IMG/VR virus record: IMGVR_UViG_3300044301_001225
Coordinates: 1 to 23,401 of that record
Strand: one strand, 5' to 3'
Length of the DNA: 23,401 nt
Origin: a virus
The notes below the pieces were generated by a model. It was not told the DNA's origin and searched no databases. It saw nothing but the letters and a program-made list of their open reading frames with translations. Shown here piece by piece: positions 7,401 to 14,111 of the stretch. Within the stretch, counting starts at the first letter, position 1, and every line of letters begins with the position of its first letter. The translations under genes and the position numbers were made by a program.

Positions 7401-10145
7401 GATATTGAGGTAGAGAAGCTGGCATTTCTAGAGCGTAACGGTATAGATATTAACAAGATGACCTTTGAGAATGGTGGTGTATATGCTGGGCGTCATATAT
7501 TCGCACGGTATGTGAAGGATGAAATTGTGGAGGTAGGTACTACTGGTCCCCGTATTGGTCCAAAACGGGAAAAGGCAGGGTTTGAGATGGGGCGTCAGTT
7601 CGAGACAGCGGCTGACGCTATTGAAGAGGGATTTGTATATATGCCTCCAGATGAAGCACTGATGCTTAATGTGCGCGGTGCATATAACCGTGTAGCTGAT
7701 AAGAAATTTACTGACTGGATGCTGGAGAATGTACAAACTGTCAAGGCCGGTGAGGTCGTTGGGCCGAGTGGGGTTGCGTTCCGTAGAGCAGGTCCCAAAG
7801 CAGCACGTAGGGAGGGTGAAGTATCATTGTGGGACGTGTCTCCAGCCTTTCGGGGTAAGGTATTCACAGGACCAAAGGCAATGGAAGCAAAGCAGGCACT
7901 GATGACATCAATGAATCCACAGTTTAGCGCAGCTCTGCATTCTATTAACAAGGTAAATGCGATAGGCAGGTTCTTCACGTTGGCCGGTGACGCCAGCCCG
8001 TTTCTGATACAGATGATGTTTATGATCGGATCAGACCCAAAGGCATTCGGCAAAGCGATGAATGGATTCGTCAGGGCTTGGCGTGATCCCAAGTATCATG
8101 CCAATTTTCTGCATAATAACAGGGAGGTACTCCAGCGGCATCGTGGGCTGCTTACAACCCTGCAGGGTAACGAGATGACAGAGGCTATGGAGAGGGGTGG
8201 GTTGCTGCGTGCGAAAGTGGTGCGCCCTTATGCTACAATACTGACGCCATTCCAGAGAGCATTCAACTCTGCTCTGGATACGGCTGGTATTGAGATGGCT
8301 AAGGGTCTGGACCATCTTGCAAAGGGGGATGCTGCAAGAATGGCAGACATAGATGCATTTATTAACGAGATACGTGGTCTGGCATCCAGTTCCCGTATCG
8401 GAGTATCATCCAATATGCGCTTATTCGAGACGGCTTTTCTCCTTGCTCCCCGGTATAACAGGGCTGTTGCCGCATTCCTGTGGGATGCTGCACAGGGAGC
8501 TGTGACGACGGGACGTGAAGGTAGTTTGCGTACCAAGCGGGCCCGGAATGCACTGTTAGCTACGACGACTGGGGTTATGGCTGCTGGTTTAGCGATAACA
8601 CTGGGATTATATAATGCAAGGACACCAGAGGAGGATCGAAACTGGGAGGATGCACAGAAAGATCTGTTGGATCATATGAACCCAGCATCAGGGCGGTTCT
8701 TAACGTGGGACGTCTTTGGGAGAAACATAGGACCCGGTACTAAGGTGAGAAGTATTATCAAGCTCCTTGCTGAAAGTGCTGCTGATCCGGCCAGTCTTGC
8801 TAATCTGGACCTGATTGCTAATGAGAACCCTGCCCTGCGGTTCATACGGGGTAGCATGGCTCCGGTACCGTCAGATGCATGGGATATTTTCTCCGGTTAT
8901 TCATATGTCGGCGAACCTACCAGAGGAGAAATAGGGGATCTGTCTTCTTGGAAGAAGGCGATTCCAACGGTACTGTTGCCGGACTTTATACCTATCTGGA
9001 CACAGGCAGTCCTGATGGAGGGTGGTACGCCGGGAGAGAAAGCTGTTGGAGCAACTGTAGAGTTTTTCGGTGGTCGGGCATATCCACAGACTATTAAACA
9101 GAGGGCACAGGAGTTGCACAGGCAGGACCCGGACACCAGCTCTATCCCGTGGGACAGATTGGATCTGACTAGGAAGGATCAGTATACTGATCAGGCATCA
9201 GAGGAGCGTGGTGAAGAGGGTTACACAGGTCCCAGAGGAATACACTTTGAGAGACGTGACGAGATCAACGAGGAGCACTTAGACACTGTACTCCGTGAAG
9301 TTGCCGGAAGGCTGGAATCACGTCCCTTTAGCCCGGGATATCAGCCTCGTACAGCACGCAATAAGCTTAGTGAAGCTAAGCTTATACGACGCCAGAAGTT
9401 GTTTGGGAACTGGGATAGTACAACACAGAGCTATGATGGTACCGGCGTGTATGATGATATGTATCCAGAGCACGAGGAGGAGGAGCCAGATCCAGTAAAA
9501 GAGCCCCTGCAACACGTTCTCTGGCGTTATTACCGTATGTATGAACACGCTACTGATCCAACAACAGGCAAGCTGGACTTTGACATACTGGAAGAACTTG
9601 AAGGACAGCTCTGGGCATCCCTCAGTCCTGATGAGTCACGGTGGCTACTTGACAGTATCAGGCGTATCGAGAATGATTACCCGGAAGAAGCGCAGCGTCT
9701 TGCTGCGGTAAGCCGGTACGTTGGCAGTGTAAAGGTAAACCTTGATGGCGAGACTCTTGGGTACTGGGACTTGGTGAATCATTCTCGTGTAAAGGAAGAT
9801 ATGCTTAGGCGTCTTCCGGGCGTTGAACAACGAGAGCTGGAGGAATATCTAGATGCAGACTATGACCTGCGTCAGGATCTGAAGGCGGGGGACGATATAT
9901 ACGAGAAGATTGAAGATGTACTGTACGAGGTGCGTGATACAGGGGGAAGTCTTAATATGCTTAAGAGGGCCTTTATCAAGAACGCACCAGCGGAATGGTA
10001 TGAAACAATGATTGTTTATGGGTATCAGCCGTATGGACACGAGCGGGCCCGGGAATATATGAAGACCCAGATAGGGTTAGGGGCCAAGCTCACTGATGTA
10101 CCATACGAGGAGGAGTATGAAAAAACATTGTTACCACGGCAATAG
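4497..10145 (+). CDS. Giant internal/ejection-type virion protein with ADP-ribosyltransferase-like domain (1882 aa)
   Basis: This is the longest gene in the window. Visible parts in order: a hydrophobic Gly/Ala segment near residues 43-68, and a charged helical region with probable coiled coil near residues 465-485. An ART-like block at about 543-660 has VYHAG (His547), FHVGTEEA (565-572), a K-P-E-K-P-Y-L strand, Y-R-N-I-V-E (Glu643) and the closing QPSAIKS (Lys659). A long helical domain with hydrophobic stretches follows near 1140-1375, including a likely membrane-interacting segment at ~1351-1374. The C-terminus is acidic. The ART block matches the pattern of phage PolyVal-type ADP-ribosyltransferases (known family feature). 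The rest resembles large phage polyvalent or internal virion proteins. Position before scaffold and capsid argues for packaging near the portal and ejection into the host. A tape-measure role is less likely. The start overlaps the previous stop (TAATG). Confidence 0.7.
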   Translation: MPRLDNEQLKKIRQNVADIAARDTSGRWQAEQGGLLGTSMRYMDRIGRLAGLAVGTGIAASPAGLIGQFIPGVQDWLPDPRQIPDAAGSFWDQVQQGDWDSAISAYQDELDAGKYFWGAAEAAGSFIPTGGPALAGSKLISMAPKTGKILGPAMRGAGMTMKAPWEAEEWVGRQALSGITGAARMPGRIVQGMRGTPTKTIDEMEVEAILAGQQGEALEAPAGPLWQPELFNEEQAMLEAGLARQPWTPTMEAEFFGPQRRQEIDVDPDLGLDIAFRTKRDELDRRIFNLGEDLKLVTDELNQWDSGSVGVHGIFMPPLPKRGSRKSGAGGQWQYHSTKSERRPNEPTVLRQGPLFQIVFPARPRMDSRGRPTMKFKQRQTININLAKWGPEDLRAIADLSDIPLTSSAVSGEIGPYQPSRLEPNWWEGIDPQHLIDMVITTDRSTGRASLVRDFNTRVSKSVLKQDQKDLQREIAGLQKELDALVPARRPTIHDPFDLPDPDADPLRYDQDAIDAMTGRFDEDELRIYDEVVSPTLLGESDVMVYHAGREVVDITGISAKQPFHVGTEEAAIQRVTRPATDRQRHALQGYVIKPEKPYLPGGEMISEQSVEAQKLLRDADPAARQELIDQGYDVIPYRNIVEDPDSISYVILQPSAIKSSATPRWGLSTADAVPPPAGSPEALRGTKKVWRGRFVEDVPQVTGAGRVLGQIDPLDPVEESAELLRRADAGELEPPTDEIDDILGPPQTTLSPMEALEEEFTWGLRPTYLDVSSGPPPRPITTGRSTATGQGMMDLFDEPMPSMDEGFEEALGFGAGDIPPQQPPVGLSMPDLSGTPGGPGLMVDLQDINEAINIATIKDLGRKIASLPGFRNIIGPLNRAAVANTPVLKGIMGRHILRSEGEQHSQQVMASVTRLGTFSDIFGRMDERGIIREGPLTNVEPNDLRTRPQDYADRLTEPQKRWLDAAHDIEVEKLAFLERNGIDINKMTFENGGVYAGRHIFARYVKDEIVEVGTTGPRIGPKREKAGFEMGRQFETAADAIEEGFVYMPPDEALMLNVRGAYNRVADKKFTDWMLENVQTVKAGEVVGPSGVAFRRAGPKAARREGEVSLWDVSPAFRGKVFTGPKAMEAKQALMTSMNPQFSAALHSINKVNAIGRFFTLAGDASPFLIQMMFMIGSDPKAFGKAMNGFVRAWRDPKYHANFLHNNREVLQRHRGLLTTLQGNEMTEAMERGGLLRAKVVRPYATILTPFQRAFNSALDTAGIEMAKGLDHLAKGDAARMADIDAFINEIRGLASSSRIGVSSNMRLFETAFLLAPRYNRAVAAFLWDAAQGAVTTGREGSLRTKRARNALLATTTGVMAAGLAITLGLYNARTPEEDRNWEDAQKDLLDHMNPASGRFLTWDVFGRNIGPGTKVRSIIKLLAESAADPASLANLDLIANENPALRFIRGSMAPVPSDAWDIFSGYSYVGEPTRGEIGDLSSWKKAIPTVLLPDFIPIWTQAVLMEGGTPGEKAVGATVEFFGGRAYPQTIKQRAQELHRQDPDTSSIPWDRLDLTRKDQYTDQASEERGEEGYTGPRGIHFERRDEINEEHLDTVLREVAGRLESRPFSPGYQPRTARNKLSEAKLIRRQKLFGNWDSTTQSYDGTGVYDDMYPEHEEEEPDPVKEPLQHVLWRYYRMYEHATDPTTGKLDFDILEELEGQLWASLSPDESRWLLDSIRRIENDYPEEAQRLAAVSRYVGSVKVNLDGETLGYWDLVNHSRVKEDMLRRLPGVEQRELEEYLDADYDLRQDLKAGDDIYEKIEDVLYEVRDTGGSLNMLKRAFIKNAPAEWYETMIVYGYQPYGHERAREYMKTQIGLGAKLTDVPYEEEYEKTLLPRQ

Positions 10146-10164
10146 CTACAATACATTGTGCCTA

Positions 10165-10205
10165 TTGACAGAATGGTGTATATATATAGGAAAAGGAGAA
10201 TAGGA
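10165..10205 (+). promoter_or_regulatory. Candidate regulatory region before scaffold and capsid genes
   Basis: The 61-base gap holds an inverted repeat (acaat/attgt, 10148-10159), a perfect TTGACA at 10165-10170, a run of TA repeats at 10179-10188 ending in TATATAGGA (10183-10191), and the Shine-Dalgarno sequence AAAAGGAGA. The distance from TTGACA to a TATA box is only about 8-12 bases, too short for a normal sigma-70 promoter, so the TA-rich box may work alone as a phage late-type promoter. A boost in transcription just before scaffold and capsid would make sense. Confidence 0.35.
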
Positions 10206-10206
10206 T

Positions 10207-10977
10207 ATGGTAACACCGGCAATGCCACAGGAACAAGATACAGAGACTCCGATTGATTATCTGGACGCTCCGGACCCGGATGTAGACGCAGGTCTGCCTC
10301 CGACGGACGACGTTGAGGATATCGTACCGGAAACACCTGTAACAGAAGCTCCGGCAGGTGCGCCGGCGGCTGCACCTGTAAGCGAGGCTCCTTCAGAGCC
10401 GCTTGTGCAGGAACCACAACAGTCACAAGTGGACCAGAGAGCTGTTCAGGAGCTACACCAGAGGAGGGCCGCAGCGTCACAGCAGGAGTGGCGGGACAGG
10501 GTTGGGCAACAGGCTCGACAGTATGAGCAGGGTTTGTCACAGCAGGGATATTCCCCCGCAATGGCTCGTGATCAGGCCCGGCGCTATGTTCAGCAGGAAC
10601 AGAGATTTAGGCAGCAGGAACAGGAAGCTGCTGAGTTTCTGGGGTTTATTGAAGGGCGACAGAATGCCGCAATGCACTATCTTGAGAAGGAGGGTTTAGC
10701 TGATAGGCAGGTGATCGCAGATATACGTGCTTTGCAGCAGGCTAATAACCCCGAGGAAATGGCAAGAGAGGCGCGGCGCATGAAGCAGGAGCGTGAACTC
10801 CGGGCTGAGAATGCGCGGCTAAAGCAGGGACAGGTTCCAGCGCAGACCTTTGATAACAGTCAGGGATCAGCGCAGGCATCCTCGTCCAGCGACCAACGCC
10901 TGATGGATGCGTACATCAATGGCGACAGGTCCGAGGCGGCAACTGCTGCCGTCCGACGCATAATGCAGGGTAACTAG
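10207..10977 (+). CDS. Capsid assembly scaffolding protein (256 aa)
   Basis: Scaffold proteins direct procapsid assembly and are later lost from the head. The first ~75 residues are acidic and Pro/Ala-rich (disordered; motifs such as EAPAGAPAAAPV). The centre (about 75-215) is Gln/Glu/Arg-rich and strongly helical, and should form a coiled coil (QQEQRFRQQEQEA; REARRMKQERELRAENARL). A Ser-rich linker then leads to a short C-terminal helix (DQRLMDAY...AATAAVRRIM), the usual place for capsid binding. It lies directly upstream of the major capsid gene with a 16-base gap and follows its own probable promoter region. The start is supported by AAAAGGAGA. The call rests on composition and position, since scaffold sequences diverge quickly. 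Confidence 0.75.
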   Translation: MVTPAMPQEQDTETPIDYLDAPDPDVDAGLPPTDDVEDIVPETPVTEAPAGAPAAAPVSEAPSEPLVQEPQQSQVDQRAVQELHQRRAAASQQEWRDRVGQQARQYEQGLSQQGYSPAMARDQARRYVQQEQRFRQQEQEAAEFLGFIEGRQNAAMHYLEKEGLADRQVIADIRALQQANNPEEMAREARRMKQERELRAENARLKQGQVPAQTFDNSQGSAQASSSSDQRLMDAYINGDRSEAATAAVRRIMQGN

Positions 10978-10993
10978 GTAAAGGAGGTGTCTT

Positions 10994-11854
10994 ATGGCAC
11001 AGACAGCAACAACGGGTAATTTGGAAAATGCCCAACGTATCATTATATCGACGGCTCGATATACAGAGGAGCACAATGCTCCAGCCATGAACCTCATTGA
11101 GCAGTTCAATCTGCCCAAGGGTTCTAAGCAGGTAACCGTTCCCAAGGTGGGCCAGATGGACATGAGTGACCTCGTTGACGGCTTAGACATCGTTGATGAG
11201 GAAAGCATAGGGATGACCACAGTTGACCTGACGGCGGCTGAGGTTGGGGCCAAGATCATTATCACTGACAAGCTTGCCAGACAGAGCGCACAGAACGTGT
11301 TCTCCATCATAGGCAGGCAGCTTGGTGACGGCATGGCTCGCAAGAAGGACAAGGATGTACTGGCTCTCTATAGTGGCTTCAGCACTGACATAGGTGCGGC
11401 AGGTCGTAGCATGAGCCTTGCAAACGTGTCCGCAACTGTGGCGTATGCCAAGGGCAACAAGTTTGGGTCACAGGTCTACATTGTCCAGCACCCATTTGCG
11501 GTGTGGGATATAGCCAATACTGCGGTGACGGCATCGGCTACATATCCAGTACCAGAAGGATGGTCCGCAGATCTACTCGGGAATTTCTTTAGTGGTCTGC
11601 GCCCAATCAACGGTGTGCCAATCTTTGAAGATGGCAACATAACAATTGACTCAAGCGATGATGCCGTAGGTGTTTGTGCTGACAGATCTGCACTCGCCGT
11701 ACTCAAGAGCGTTGATACACGAACAGAGCGACAGAGGGATGCATCTCTCAGGGCTACTGAGGTAGTTATTACCGCTGACTATGGTGTGTTTGAGCTTGAT
11801 GACAGCAAGGGTGTGGCTCTTACATTAGATGCAGGGACACCAGCCACTAGCTAA
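10994..11854 (+). CDS. Major capsid protein (HK97-fold type)
   Basis: This is the shell subunit of the head. The 286-aa protein begins behind a strong AAAGGAGGTG. The N-terminal arm (about 1-45) is followed by KGSKQVTVPKVGQM and a loop (DGLDIVDEES) typical of capsid proteins. The highly characteristic VGAKIIITDKLARQS segment (~80-95) leads to a helix with GDGMARKKDKDVLALYSG. A later P-domain-like region contains VQHPFAVWDIA, a loop with GLRPINGVPIFED, and a C-terminal segment with RATEVVITADYGVFEL. These are hallmarks of capsid proteins in many environmental tailed phages. There is no sign of an N-terminal prohead protease-cleaved delta domain, and no protease gene lies upstream, which fits the separate scaffold gene. 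Expression is expected to be very high. Confidence 0.85.
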   Translation: MAQTATTGNLENAQRIIISTARYTEEHNAPAMNLIEQFNLPKGSKQVTVPKVGQMDMSDLVDGLDIVDEESIGMTTVDLTAAEVGAKIIITDKLARQSAQNVFSIIGRQLGDGMARKKDKDVLALYSGFSTDIGAAGRSMSLANVSATVAYAKGNKFGSQVYIVQHPFAVWDIANTAVTASATYPVPEGWSADLLGNFFSGLRPINGVPIFEDGNITIDSSDDAVGVCADRSALAVLKSVDTRTERQRDASLRATEVVITADYGVFELDDSKGVALTLDAGTPATS

Positions 11855-11867
11855 ATAGAGGTATATA

Positions 11868-12227
11868 ATGGCAATAACAACTAAGGAGCGCACTCAGTTG
11901 CGTCAGGAATTGGTAGGTCAGGGTTACTCGTGGGATTATATAGACGAGTGGCAGCCCAAGGTTACGCTACATCGCCACAGGGCACTTACGAACCCAAGCG
12001 GTGATATAGTGAGTCCTGTAGGAGCTACGCTTGAAAACCTTCCCGGGAATCCTGACTACGTGAACCGTAAGGCACGCCTTGGGTTATTCCCTTGGCCGCC
12101 TAGTAATACTTGCACTTGCCGATGGTGTGTACGGGTAGTGTCTGAGCAAGAGAAGGTTAAGCCGACATCAAGCTCAGACACTAAGCGTGCCCTTAAGACA
12201 GGTCCGTATTACAATCCAAACAGCTAG
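11868..12227 (+). CDS. Small protein with Cys-x-Cys-x2-Cys motif (119 aa)
   Basis: Family not recognised. The start follows AGAGG at moderate spacing. It is basic, with a helical N-terminus (about residues 5-30). Near residues 82-87 it has C-T-C-R-W-C, and upstream lies His35-x-His37, which together could bind a metal ion such as zinc. The rest is polar with a Ser/Thr-rich end. Because it sits directly after the major capsid gene it may be a head accessory or completion protein, but no known family pattern supports that. Its stop codon lies within a potential RNA stem (see 12223-12268). Confidence 0.6.
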   Translation: MAITTKERTQLRQELVGQGYSWDYIDEWQPKVTLHRHRALTNPSGDIVSPVGATLENLPGNPDYVNRKARLGLFPWPPSNTCTCRWCVRVVSEQEKVKPTSSSDTKRALKTGPYYNPNS

Positions 12228-12268
12228 GTGTAACGATTGCCGTGCCTAGCGATAAAATACTAACGGCA
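12223..12268 (+). promoter_or_regulatory. Possible H-type RNA pseudoknot between capsid-region genes
   Basis: In the 77-base gap two six-base stems interleave. GCTAGG (12223-12228, containing the upstream stop codon) can pair with CCTAGC (12245-12250), and TGCCGT (12238-12243) with ACGGCA (12263-12268). The interlocked order (5' arm 1, 5' arm 2, 3' arm 1, 3' arm 2) is that of an H-type pseudoknot with loops of about 9 and 12 bases. It ends ~28 bases before the Shine-Dalgarno sequence of the next gene and could modulate its translation or protect the mRNA 5' end after processing. Six-base complements arise by chance in a window this size, so the support is modest. Confidence 0.3.
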
Positions 12269-12304
12269 TTCGCAGGACTTTGAGCCTGTAAAAAGGAGTT
12301 TGAG

Positions 12305-13084
12305 ATGGCGTTTCCAAATGTAGTAGCAGGGCATTATGGGATGGAGAGGGAATCGACGACAACAAAGAAGCGTCGATTAGGAACAAAGATGGTTCTTCCA
12401 GACGGAAGAGTGTTCTACTATGGCTACACAGGTGAGGCGGTTACTGCTGGTAAGATTACTATGGGGAAAGCCACATCATCTGGGCACATTAAAGACTTGG
12501 CGATAGCAGCGGCAGTATCTGCTAATGCGACTGGGATAGGTGCGATCACCGTGACCAACTCAACAACGGCAATCTCTGGTTCTGAGTACTACACGGGATC
12601 TGCAGGTGACGTTGGCGACTATGAAGATGGGTACATCTTTGTAAACGACGCAGACGGTGAAGGCCAAAGCTGGCCCATCTGGAGGCATTCTGCTGCGACC
12701 TCAAGTGGCACTCTGACTATAGACCTCTTTGAGAATGACTTTGTTGTGACAGCCCTGACTACCTCTTCTGAGGTTGGGCTTGCAAAGAACCTCTATGCAG
12801 CCGTCGAGCTTTGGGATGTAAACGATATTGATGGCGTTATTGCTGGTGTTCCCAACAGGGACATAGCCAGTGGTTCGTATGGCTGGTTCCAGACCGCTGG
12901 CCCCGCTGCCGTATTAACAAACGGTACGGTTGTTGTCGGCAAGAACGTAATGACTGGCTCTACAACAGATGCTTCCGTCGATGTTATGGCTGATGATTCC
13001 AGTGCTGAGTTTCTGATTGGTGGAGTTATCAACGTAGGTGCTACCACTGAGTATTCACTAGTGGACTTACAGATAAGGTTTTAA
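12305..13084 (+). CDS. Probable capsid decoration / head structural protein (259 aa)
   Basis: The gene starts behind AAAAAGGAGTTTGAG. The N-terminus (MAFPNVVAGHYGMERES then KRRLGTKMVLPDGRVFYYG) and the Gly/Ala/Thr/Ser-rich, strongly beta-forming body are typical of a structural protein often coded one or two genes after the capsid gene in environmental phages. A segment with YGWFQTAGPAAVLTNG (about 197-212) resembles the repeated-strand motifs of decoration proteins that sit on the outer capsid surface. There is no signal peptide, membrane segment or catalytic motif. It probably stabilises the expanded head against internal DNA pressure. The family call is by recognition and position, not by a search. 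Confidence 0.6.
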   Translation: MAFPNVVAGHYGMERESTTTKKRRLGTKMVLPDGRVFYYGYTGEAVTAGKITMGKATSSGHIKDLAIAAAVSANATGIGAITVTNSTTAISGSEYYTGSAGDVGDYEDGYIFVNDADGEGQSWPIWRHSAATSSGTLTIDLFENDFVVTALTTSSEVGLAKNLYAAVELWDVNDIDGVIAGVPNRDIASGSYGWFQTAGPAAVLTNGTVVVGKNVMTGSTTDASVDVMADDSSAEFLIGGVINVGATTEYSLVDLQIRF

Positions 13085-13087
13085 GAA

Positions 13088-13447
13088 TTGAGTACAGATT
13101 TATGGACTCCATCTGGGGTTGTCCCGTTAGGGGCAGCCTCAGTTGGGAACAACAAGGAAACAGGAAGCCCCATTGTGGCGCATACCATACTGCTCAAGGC
13201 CAAGGACAGGTTTGGCAAGGAGCACAAGATGCGTGTGCAGGTACTGGCTGACGAGGATACGAGTCAGGCAGAGATCGAGGACATGATGGCTAATGCAGCC
13301 GAGCGGTTTCTTGAGGAAGTCAGGGAGAAGTATGATAAGCGGCCTGCTACTGCTGCGGAAATGAAGCACGCAGGTAAAGCCCTGAATGACTTCTTACAGT
13401 ACCGCACCCGGCGCAGGGATAGTACAACAGGAAAAATATACTTTTAA
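13088..13447 (+). CDS. Hypothetical protein, TTG start (119 aa)
   Basis: Not recognised. The in-frame start is TTG at 13088, only three bases after the previous stop and without a strong Shine-Dalgarno sequence, so it probably relies on reinitiation by ribosomes leaving the upstream gene. An ATG further in (codon for M in KMRVQVL, near 13229) is the alternative start. The protein has a small beta-rich N-terminal half (SPIVAHTILLKAKDRFGKE) and a helical, charged C-terminal half (AEIEDMMANAAERFLEEV; EMKHAGKALNDFL) ending in basic residues. The length and position would suit a small head-completion or assembly factor, but no motif confirms it. Confidence 0.6.
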   Translation: MSTDLWTPSGVVPLGAASVGNNKETGSPIVAHTILLKAKDRFGKEHKMRVQVLADEDTSQAEIEDMMANAAERFLEEVREKYDKRPATAAEMKHAGKALNDFLQYRTRRRDSTTGKIYF

Positions 13448-13458
13448 GGAATAGGAAT

Positions 13459-13653
13459 ATGACACAGCAAGAAAAGCGTGGTTTTAGCGCGCAAGATGCT
13501 ATGGAGTACTTGGGCGGCATCTCGCGGAATGGGTTGCAGCAATTGATAAAAGACAAAGTTCTCAGATCGTACCGCATAGGAAGCAGGCGATACTTCCTGC
13601 GGGAGGAACTTGATGCGTTTATTGAGCGACAGATAGAGAAGGTGTCGTTATGA
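13459..13653 (+). CDS. Excisionase-family helix-turn-helix DNA-binding protein (64 aa)
   Basis: This small MerR/HTH_17-type DNA-binding protein has an Ala-Leu-Gly helix-turn-helix (about residues 9-32, with YLGGISRNGLQQLIKD), then the wing V-L-R-S-Y-R-I-G-S-R-R-Y-F-L-R, and the closing helix EELDAFIERQIE. That order (helix, turn, recognition helix, RIGxRRxF wing, LxxF helix) is the signature of the excisionase-like family used by phage and plasmid regulators. It starts behind TAAGGAAT and overlaps the next gene by ATGA, so both are made together. A DNA-binding regulator in the middle of a morphogenesis operon is unusual. It could regulate late transcription or help DNA packaging. No integrase is visible, so a true excision role is unlikely. 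Confidence 0.75.
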   Translation: MTQQEKRGFSAQDAMEYLGGISRNGLQQLIKDKVLRSYRIGSRRYFLREELDAFIERQIEKVSL

Positions 13654-13844
13654 CGCAACAGGATATACCAATTGAGGTTACGGCAGACGATATACAGTCT
13701 GTTATGAAAACCAATCCAATGGTAACATTACAGGTACAGAACCGAGCTTTGATACGAAAGCTGAGTGAGGCACATGGAGAGATAGCGAGGCTTGAAGGAG
13801 AACTAGAGCAAGCAAAGGATGGTACAAATATAAAGGAGGGGTAG
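13650..13844 (+). CDS. Small coiled-coil protein (64 aa)
   Basis: Not recognised by family. It shares ATGA with the stop of the helix-turn-helix gene, which implies coupled translation and perhaps a functional pair. The second half is a clear heptad-like helix (about residues 28-58: LQVQNRALIRKLSEAHGEI, then RLEGELEQAKDG), so it probably forms a dimer or binds another helix. The first half contains IPIEVTADDIQSVMKTNP. There is no membrane segment or cysteine. It could be an adaptor for the neighbouring DNA-binding protein or a small head-assembly chaperone. Confidence 0.6.
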   Translation: MTQQDIPIEVTADDIQSVMKTNPMVTLQVQNRALIRKLSEAHGEIARLEGELEQAKDGTNIKEG

Positions 13845-13846
13845 CT

Positions 13847-13963
13847 ATGCCAAAGGTAGGTAAGCGACATTTTCCTTACACGAAGAAAGGGCAGTCGGCA
13901 GCTAAAAGGTATGCCAAAACTACCGGCAAGCCCGTGACAAAGAAGAAGAAGGGTGGATACTAA
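13847..13963 (+). CDS. Tiny, highly basic protein (38 aa)
   Basis: A short ORF with an excellent AAAGGAGGGG Shine-Dalgarno sequence, two bases after the previous stop. The product begins MPKVGKRHFPYTKKG and ends in a Lys-rich run (TKKKKGGY), with Lys and Arg making up a large fraction of its length. Very similar tiny basic proteins beginning MPKVGKxxFPYT are common beside head genes in environmental phages, from my recollection of the family. They may bind DNA or line the connector, but the function is unknown. The strong ribosome-binding site and packed position make it a credible gene despite its size. Confidence 0.65.
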   Translation: MPKVGKRHFPYTKKGQSAAKRYAKTTGKPVTKKKKGGY

Positions 13964-13964
13964 T

Positions 13965-14108
13965 ATGGCGGGGCGTACATCACGCACTGCTAAAAAGCCA
14001 CCCACTATTCCTAATGCCGAAAAGCTGAAGGACCCAAAGTACGCATTAGCATTACACGTTGCCCGCAAGCGACGTGAGCGACAAGGGCCCCCGGCTCCGA
14101 TGAGGTAG
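13965..14108 (+). CDS. Tiny basic protein (47 aa)
   Basis: The ORF begins one base after the previous stop (TAATATG). The AAGAAGAAGAAGGGTGG coding the previous Lys tail may double as a ribosome-binding region. The protein has a basic N-terminus (MAGRTSRTAKKPP), a helix with DPKYALALHVARKRRERQ, and a Pro-rich end. Like its neighbour it is Arg/Lys-rich and could contact nucleic acid. No family is recognised. Codon order and tight packing (three bases to the next gene) support it as real. Confidence 0.5.
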   Translation: MAGRTSRTAKKPPTIPNAEKLKDPKYALALHVARKRRERQGPPAPMR

Positions 14109-14111
14109 GCC

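Noticed and set aside
4497-10145. Tape-measure protein of a long-tailed phage
   Set aside because: It lies before scaffold and capsid rather than among tail genes, contains an ART-like domain, and no tail-tube, chaperone or terminator genes accompany it.
10165-10191. Classical sigma-70 promoter from TTGACA
   Set aside because: The nearest TATA-like boxes are only about 8-12 bases away instead of ~17, so TTGACA is probably chance; the region is listed only as a candidate regulatory site.
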